Assembly (NCBI GenBank): GCA_021772705.1
Contig: JAJFLN010000789.1
Coordinates: forward strand, 1-9,763
Length of the DNA: 9,763 nt
Direction of reading: 5' to 3'
Origin: Candidatus Cloacimonadota bacterium
GTDB taxonomy: Bacteria > Muiribacteriota > UBA6191 > JACPRK01
Shown here: positions 5,058 through 9,763 of the stretch, piece by piece
Layout: each line of letters opens with the position of its first letter
Numbering within the stretch: position 1 is the first letter of the stretch
Program-made: the position numbers and the translations under genes
The notes under the pieces: generated by a model
Seen by the model: the letters and a program-made list of their open reading frames with translations, nothing else
What the model was told of the DNA's origin: nothing
Databases searched by the model: none

Positions 5058-6506
5058 TCAACGGCCCAGGATTGAATACCGCTTCATCAGTCGCTGCAGC
5101 GTCCGCCGATCGACCCCCATCTCCTTCGCCGCTCGCGTCACGTTCATGTCCGTGCGGGTGAGCAAGGCCACGATGTAATCCCGATCGAATGACTGAAGCG
5201 TTCGACGCCGGGAAGCGCGGCCGTCCTCTTGGGTACCCTCCTCTTGATCGGATTCCAGCGACTGCTGCGGACGAGCCCAGTCGGGGAGATGATAGGGGAA
5301 GATCATTCCATCTGAAGCCCTGGCCACTGCATGGTCGAGGCAGTTCTTGAGCTGTCGAACGTTTCCGGGCCAGGGGAGCATCATCATGCACTCGAGAGCC
5401 TCGGAACTGAGCCGGGGAGCTGCGGTCCCGGCATCGACCCCTGCCCGTGTCGCGAGGAAGTGAGCGCAAAGCTGAGGGATGTCCTCCCGGCGCTCACGGA
5501 GGCTTGGGAGACAGATCTCAATGACTCGGAGTCGATAGAGGAGGTCCGCCCGGAAGCGGCCCTGTTCGACCTCCTGATCCAGGTTTCGGTTGGTGGCCGC
5601 GATGACCCGTGCCTCGAGCTTCAAGGTCTGCAGGCTGCCGAGTCGCCGGTACTCTCTGTTTTCGAGAGTCCGGAGCAGCTTGCTCTGAACCGCGAAGGGA
5701 AGCTCCCCGATTTCATCAAGGAAGAGACTGCCCCGGCCGGCAGCCTGAAGCAGTCCCGGTCGAGTGACATCAGCACCACTGAAGGCTCCTTTCTTGCAAC
5801 CGAAGAGCTCGCTCTCCACGAGATCCGCGGGCAATGCGCCACAATCGACCGTGATGAATGGATGCTCACTATCGGGAGACTGCTCGTGAATTCCTCGGGC
5901 CACCAGTCCCTTTCCCGTACCCGTTTCGCCGGTCACCACCACATGTGATGTCGAGAAGATCGCCGCTCTTCGTGCCAGCTCCAAGGCCCGCTGAACCACG
6001 GTGGACCCTCCGACAATCTCTGGAAACGAGATGCCCTTGAGAGACTCTGCTGTCTCCGTATCCAGACGGCCAAAGTCCAGGGCGCGCCGGACCGTATCTC
6101 GCAGTAGGTCGGGATCCACCGGTTTACAGAGAAACTCGAACGCGCCCTTTCGCATGGCCTCGACGGCAGTCGGTACGGTGCCGTAGGCCGTCAGGAGAAT
6201 CACAGGCAGCTCCGGCTGCCGCACCTTCGCGGTCTCCATGACCTCGATTCCATCCATGCCGGGAAGCTTCAGATCCGTGATCATCAGGTCCGTCTCGTGC
6301 TTCAGGAGATACTCCAGACCATCACTCCCATTGCCAAATCCGACGCAATCGTATCCAGCACGTTTCAACGTCCGTGCGAGATTCTCGAGCATGTCCGGCT
6401 CGTCCTCGACGAGCACGACCCGGCGCCTGTCCGGCTCGACAGGCCGCTTCAAACTGCTGCAGCGGGACTCCCGTGCCCCCTCGCCCTCGGCCGGCAGTGT
6501 CATCAT
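5058..6506 (-). CDS. NtrC-family sigma-54-dependent response regulator
   Basis: Predicted 482-residue cytoplasmic transcription activator. An N-terminal receiver (about 28-145) has the acidic pair E34/D35, phospho-acceptor D78 (TDLKLPGMDG), T106 and K128. The AAA+ domain (about 162-390) has Walker A GETGTGKG at 193-200, a GAFSGA loop at 240-245, Walker B LFLDE at 261-265 and arginine-finger region RFRADLLYR at 317-325. A Fis-type helix-turn-helix (about 454-478) ends the protein. The sigma-54 contact loop has Ser instead of the usual Thr, and the conserved Glu after the Walker lysine is Gly; both are mild oddities. The start ATG (6504-6506) overlaps the kinase stop as ATGA, with GGGAGGG 7 nt upstream; a second ATG follows at once. 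Likely target: the sigma-54 promoter at 4499-4514 driving the convergent lipoprotein gene. Confidence 0.95.
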   Translation of the reverse strand: MMTLPAEGEGARESRCSSLKRPVEPDRRRVVLVEDEPDMLENLARTLKRAGYDCVGFGNGSDGLEYLLKHETDLMITDLKLPGMDGIEVMETAKVRQPELPVILLTAYGTVPTAVEAMRKGAFEFLCKPVDPDLLRDTVRRALDFGRLDTETAESLKGISFPEIVGGSTVVQRALELARRAAIFSTSHVVVTGETGTGKGLVARGIHEQSPDSEHPFITVDCGALPADLVESELFGCKKGAFSGADVTRPGLLQAAGRGSLFLDEIGELPFAVQSKLLRTLENREYRRLGSLQTLKLEARVIAATNRNLDQEVEQGRFRADLLYRLRVIEICLPSLRERREDIPQLCAHFLATRAGVDAGTAAPRLSSEALECMMMLPWPGNVRQLKNCLDHAVARASDGMIFPYHLPDWARPQQSLESDQEEGTQEDGRASRRRTLQSFDRDYIVALLTRTDMNVTRAAKEMGVDRRTLQRLMKRYSILGR

Positions 6507-8047
6507 CCCTGCTCCCTCCCTTTCCTTCTTCGATCCCGCTGCTCTACGGGCAGGCGGACTCCTATCAGACAGCCGCCCTCCCGGCAGTTCTCAATCGAGA
6601 TGTCGCCTCCGTGTTCCTGCACGATCTCGTGACTGATTGAAAGGCCCAGGCCTGTTCCTTCCCCTGCCGACTTCGTCGTGAAGAAGGGCTCAAAGACCTG
6701 CTGTTGAAGCTCGGTGGGTATGCCCGGTCCCTGGTCTGCCACGGCGATGGAGACAGACTCGCCGTCGCCATCGGCCTCGACTCGGATGGTGACAACGCCT
6801 GCCGGTGGCGAGACATCCGATGCATTGGTCACCAGGTTGACAAGGACCTGGGTCAACCTGGCCCGATCGGCCCGGATCAGAGGAATTGTCTCGCAGGGGA
6901 TGAAGTTCAGGACCACCTGCCGGTTCCGGGCAAGAGGTCCTTCCAACAGCTGCAGGCCCTCCCTGACCAGATCATTCACGTTCACGTCCGCGAACATGCG
7001 CTCGCTGGTCCGGCCAAACAGCAAGAGTCGACGAACGATCTCCGAAGCTCGATTGGCGTTGGACCGGATCCGCTCCAGGTCGTTCTGAAGCTGCTGCGGA
7101 TCGACGGCGTCGTCCTCCAGGTCCTCGAGGATGCACGAGGCACGGCCCGCGATGTTGGCCACCGGCGTATTGATCTCGTGAGCGATGCCGCCGGCCAGCT
7201 CTCCGAGGGACGCCAGCTTCGCCGAGTGCAGCAGCCGAGTGTTGGCGGCCTGAAGTTCCTCGCTCCTCTCACGAACTCGATCCTCCAGCAAATCGTTGGC
7301 TTCCCTCAGCTGCTCCTGACTCCGCTGCAACCCGTCAGCCATGCGGTTGAAGGCATCCCCCAGCTCCTCGAACTCGTCGCCCGTCTCGAGGCAGACTCGA
7401 CGACTCAGGTCTCCCCCGGCATAGCCCCGGGTGATGATCGAGAGCTCATGCAGAATCCGGCCGAGGCGCCGATCAACCAGGAGGCCGAGCAGGGCAGAGA
7501 GGGCGATTCCAACGGCGACGATTTCGAAGATGTGCCAGCGTCTCGAGAGCACCGTCTGATTGTGGAGCCCTGTCCAGACGGTTGTGATCAGGAAACCCGC
7601 AGGGCGAGCCGCTCCAGGGATCGGCAATCCTATCTCGAAGATGTGCCCCTCGAGATGGAGGAAGCCCTTGGGGAGAGGCGTCCTTTCCCGGATCAACGGT
7701 CGATCGACTCCTGGCGCTTTCAGGTCCTCGATCAGGTCCGAGGCCGCCGGCTCCCGGGACTTCCCGGCCCGCGCCAGCGGCTGCCCTCGAAAGTCGAGCA
7801 CAGAAACGGAGAGAACCGCGTCATTGTCGGCCAAGGCGCGGCAAATCCGATCGAGAGCTCGTTCATCCTCCGCTGCCAGACCATCGCTGGCGAACCCGGA
7901 CAGCAGATCGAGTCCCTCCGCCGCCTCCTGGAGCAGCGCCTGCTCAGCATGCTCGTGATCCTGATGGAGGACGGAGACGCCGAAGAAGAGCGCCAGTAGA
8001 CACTGGAGACCAAGGATGATCAGGGCGAACTTGAATCGTAGGCTCAT
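6503..8047 (-). CDS. Membrane sensor histidine kinase, partner of the sigma-54 regulator
   Basis: Predicted 514 residues. Numbering here is from the TTG three codons upstream. TM1 lies at about 8-30, a periplasmic sensor domain at about 31-175, TM2 at about 176-195 and HAMP at about 196-248. A coiled coil (about 245-278) links to the dimerisation domain with H293 in GGIAHEINTP as phospho-acceptor. The ATPase domain has N411 (N box), DQGPGIP at 441-447, FEPFF at 455-459 and GTGLGLS at 467-473. The arrangement is that of kinases paired with NtrC-type regulators, and its TGA overlaps the regulator's ATG. The start at ATG 8045-8047 is preferred: AGGGG lies 11 nt upstream. From the TTG at 8054-8056 that site would be too close. 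The periplasmic ligand cannot be told from sequence. The hairpin-rich element directly upstream supplies the Shine-Dalgarno. Confidence 0.95.
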   Translation of the reverse strand: MSLRFKFALIILGLQCLLALFFGVSVLHQDHEHAEQALLQEAAEGLDLLSGFASDGLAAEDERALDRICRALADNDAVLSVSVLDFRGQPLARAGKSREPAASDLIEDLKAPGVDRPLIRERTPLPKGFLHLEGHIFEIGLPIPGAARPAGFLITTVWTGLHNQTVLSRRWHIFEIVAVGIALSALLGLLVDRRLGRILHELSIITRGYAGGDLSRRVCLETGDEFEELGDAFNRMADGLQRSQEQLREANDLLEDRVRERSEELQAANTRLLHSAKLASLGELAGGIAHEINTPVANIAGRASCILEDLEDDAVDPQQLQNDLERIRSNANRASEIVRRLLLFGRTSERMFADVNVNDLVREGLQLLEGPLARNRQVVLNFIPCETIPLIRADRARLTQVLVNLVTNASDVSPPAGVVTIRVEADGDGESVSIAVADQGPGIPTELQQQVFEPFFTTKSAGEGTGLGLSISHEIVQEHGGDISIENCREGGCLIGVRLPVEQRDRRRKGREQG

Positions 8048-8053
8048 ATAGGG

Positions 8054-8293
8054 CAATACCCCTGAGATAAGACTGATTTTGTTGTAGTGGGGCTCTGCCC
8101 CACACCCTGTTGGGGGAGCCAGCTCCCCCTAACCCCCAATTGGACTGGTGGGACTGAGAGTGCTGACGAACATTTGAATAACACACGAAAGCTTGACCTG
8201 TTCATCCGGGTCCAGGGGCCGATGGCCCCTGGCGGGAGTTCGAGGGCAGAGCCCTCGTTTTCAGACATTCCTTCCACTAATTCATGGGTATTG
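8054..8293. repeat. 240-bp imperfect inverted-repeat element with four hairpins
   Basis: Each arm starts CAATACCC (8054-8061; complement of GGGTATTG at 8286-8293) and carries two hairpins. Left: GTGGGGC-TCT-GCCCCAC (8087-8103) and GGGGGAG-CCAG-CTCCCCC (8112-8129). Right: CCAGGGGCC-GAT-GGCCCCTGG (8212-8232) and CGAGGGC-AGA-GCCCTCG (8241-8257), followed by TTTT. Read on the opposite strand, the right arm aligns with the left over its length: GGGCTCTGCCC in the outer hairpin, then the second hairpin, then ACCC. It looks like a MITE or paired REP-like (BIME-type) element. It fills the whole gap between the surface protein gene and the kinase gene. No transposase is present and no target duplication is clear. 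It may also act as a bidirectional transcription barrier. Confidence 0.7.
8059..8063 (-). promoter_or_regulatory. Ribosome binding site of the kinase gene, inside the inverted-repeat element
   Basis: AGGGG on the minus strand, 11 nt before the ATG at 8047. It lies within the first ten bases of the 240-bp element, so the element's edge contributes the kinase translation signal. It favours ATG 8047 over TTG 8056. Confidence 0.5.
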
Positions 8294-8300
8294 GGTCTAG

Positions 8301-9763
8301 CTACTGCTCTCGGTAGCGGCGCTGCTCCCAGTCGATTCGTTTGTAGACGGCGTTCAACTCCAGAACGTTGAGGGGGATTCGTAGCTCCAGGGTGTTACCG
8401 CTGACGTCGGTAGCCTCGACGGTGAATCGATACTCCGGCTCGTCGGGATAGCGATCTCTGGGGAAGTTGGGGGCCCGGATGATGAAGGTCCCCGGGTTGC
8501 CGTCGATGAAGGTCAGGCCGTCGGTCTGCTTGATGGACCACTGGAGTCCCGCCTGGTTGATGTAGTCCTTGTTCTCCGGGGCCGGGCCGTTGTCTTCCGG
8601 AAGAATCTTGACGGCGATGCGGACGTTCTGACGGATGACGGCGCCAGTCAGTTCTTCCGGCACCTGGTCGCCGAAGGCAGGGTCCGTGTTGCCCGGGTTG
8701 CCGTCGTCGCTGCCGTGGTAGAGGCCGAAGATCCAGGGCAGACGCGGTCCCGAATCGGGATGGAACGTGTCCTCCGGCGGGTAGCGCAGCCGGGTGGTGA
8801 ACTCGACCTGGGGCTCGGTCTGCGCCGAGGGGTCGATGTAGAAGCCGCTGACATCGAAGGCCAGTTCCTTGGCGGCGATGCTGGCGTTGGGAGGTGTCTC
8901 GGAGGTGATGACGTTCAGGTCTCCCCTGGCGTCCTGTCCCAGAAGATGGACCTGCAGGGCCGGTGGTGAAACGTCCAGCACCGACACGGGTAGGTTCAGG
9001 CGGGACGTGTTTCCCGCCTCGTCCCGGGCTGTCACCTTCAGCACGTAGGAGGCGGTCGAGAGGGCCACCGACGCGGGCCTCTCCAGACCATCTCGCACCG
9101 TGTGAGCCGGAACGTAGTTGGGGGTCGGGAAGCCGTCGGCGGCGACGGAGGAGAGGGTGGCGCTGGTCCCGATGACCTCCAGCTCTATATCGAGATCCAG
9201 ATCCTCATCCTCCGTCAGGTTGTCCCGGACCGTGACGCCGGACCCGCTGTCCAGCGACAAGGGCACGTCCTCGGGGATGAAGAAGTCCTGGGGGACGATG
9301 ACGTGTCCCGGTCCCGCCACGGCATCGGAGGGTAGCGCCAGCCGGGCCAGCGTCGCTTGCCACTGGAACCCCGTCGGCGCTCCGGCCAGGGCGGTCATGG
9401 GGGCCGGAGCCGAATCAGCGCTCACCGGATCGTCCAGGCTGGCGGAGAAACCGGGGGATGACTGGATACTGACGGAGCCGGTCTTGTCAGGCAGGGGCTC
9501 GGAGTTCTCCGGGTTCTCGCTCATCACCACCCGGGCGCCTCCTTCCCTGGGCAGGTCCGTGTCTCTTGGGTCCAGCTCCAGAGAGATCGCCGGAGGAGTG
9601 ATGTCCCGCGGCATCAGCCCGAAGGCGGCCCGGGCCTTCACGAACAGCTGTGTCTTCTTGATCCGCCCCGAGCGGCCCACCCGCTGTTCGTAGTTGAACT
9701 TTCGCCGCACCCACAGGTCGAGGCGCTGAGGTCCCGGATTCAAAAGCCGCATCTCCACGGCCA
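8301..9763 (-). CDS. Large extracellular protein with Ig-like/cadherin-like repeats (C-terminal part)
   Basis: The frame is open to the window edge, so the N-terminus lies outside; the GTG at 9756-9758 is probably internal. About 485 residues are visible, acidic and beta-strand-like, with no membrane segment. Two matching strand blocks typical of bacterial Ig-like domains occur. One is YVLKVTARDEAGNTSRL then LPVSVLDVSPP; the other is YRFTVEATDVSGNTLEL then IPLNVLELN near the C-terminus. An earlier DITPPAISLELDP block marks another domain boundary. The PP at domain joints and the xDxxGNT turns are hallmarks of such surface proteins. Several acidic stretches (NLTEDEDLDLDIE) might bind calcium. 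The likely role is a cell-surface or secreted structural or adhesion protein. The C-terminus, WEQRRYREQ, carries no recognised sorting signal. Confidence 0.8.
   Translation of the reverse strand, partial: AVEMRLLNPGPQRLDLWVRRKFNYEQRVGRSGRIKKTQLFVKARAAFGLMPRDITPPAISLELDPRDTDLPREGGARVVMSENPENSEPLPDKTGSVSIQSSPGFSASLDDPVSADSAPAPMTALAGAPTGFQWQATLARLALPSDAVAGPGHVIVPQDFFIPEDVPLSLDSGSGVTVRDNLTEDEDLDLDIELEVIGTSATLSSVAADGFPTPNYVPAHTVRDGLERPASVALSTASYVLKVTARDEAGNTSRLNLPVSVLDVSPPALQVHLLGQDARGDLNVITSETPPNASIAAKELAFDVSGFYIDPSAQTEPQVEFTTRLRYPPEDTFHPDSGPRLPWIFGLYHGSDDGNPGNTDPAFGDQVPEELTGAVIRQNVRIAVKILPEDNGPAPENKDYINQAGLQWSIKQTDGLTFIDGNPGTFIIRAPNFPRDRYPDEPEYRFTVEATDVSGNTLELRIPLNVLELNAVYKRIDWEQRRYREQ

Noticed and set aside
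6704..7999. 431-codon plus-strand ORF opposite the histidine kinase
   Set aside because: Antisense of a kinase with every catalytic box intact; no domain, signal or ribosome site of its own.
8241..8261. Intrinsic terminator on the plus strand (hairpin plus TTTT)
   Set aside because: No plus-strand gene lies upstream for it to terminate, and the hairpin is better explained as part of the mirrored 240-bp element.
8044..8277. 77-codon minus-strand ORF across the hairpin element
   Set aside because: It reads straight through four perfect stem-loops, so its residues are dictated by the repeat; no family or good start signal.

Overview
The window reads as a chromosomal segment of a GC-rich (roughly 60 %, by eye) Gram-negative-type bacterium. 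The evidence is a signal-peptide metallo-phosphodiesterase, a putative lipoprotein, a membrane sensor kinase with a sigma-54 activator, and a large Ig-like surface protein. Prokaryotic RING-type zinc fingers, sigma-54 circuits, TTG starts and big Ig-like exoproteins together recall myxobacteria/Deltaproteobacteria, Acidobacteria or Planctomycetes-like lineages. The sequence alone does not fix the taxon. No tRNA, rRNA, CRISPR array, transposase or phage gene is visible.

Layout. 58-1089 (+): an MDR-family zinc-binding oxidoreductase, convergent with 1199-1984 (-), a PlsC-type acyltransferase. PlsC lies just downstream of 1993-3024 (-), an exported class II cyclic-nucleotide phosphodiesterase with a TTG start. 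3170-3334 (-) and 3331-4296 (-) form a tight pair: a RING/zinc-ribbon multi-pass membrane protein whose stop overlaps the start of a 54-residue membrane protein. 4297-4596 is a divergent control region with a well-matched sigma-54 promoter, inverted repeats and one copy of a 17-bp repeat. 4597-5052 (+) is a Gly/Ser-rich putative lipoprotein frame interrupted by one in-frame TGA. 5058-6506 and 6503-8047 (-) encode an NtrC-family response regulator and its histidine kinase, overlapping by 3 nt. 8054-8293 is a 240-bp hairpin-rich inverted-repeat element filling the gap upstream of the kinase. 8301 to the window end (-) is the C-terminal part of a large extracellular Ig-like protein.

How the parts may fit. 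The clearest local circuit is kinase -> sigma-54 response regulator -> sigma-54 promoter at 4499-4514 -> Gly/Ser-rich secreted lipoprotein. Regulator and target are convergent neighbours whose 3' ends lie 5 nt apart. The RING gene shares the same divergent control region. A 17-bp sequence from that region recurs exactly upstream of the phosphodiesterase gene, hinting at shared control. The most unusual points are the TGA-interrupted lipoprotein frame with a hairpin at selenocysteine-insertion-like spacing, and the 240-bp paired-hairpin element beside the kinase gene.
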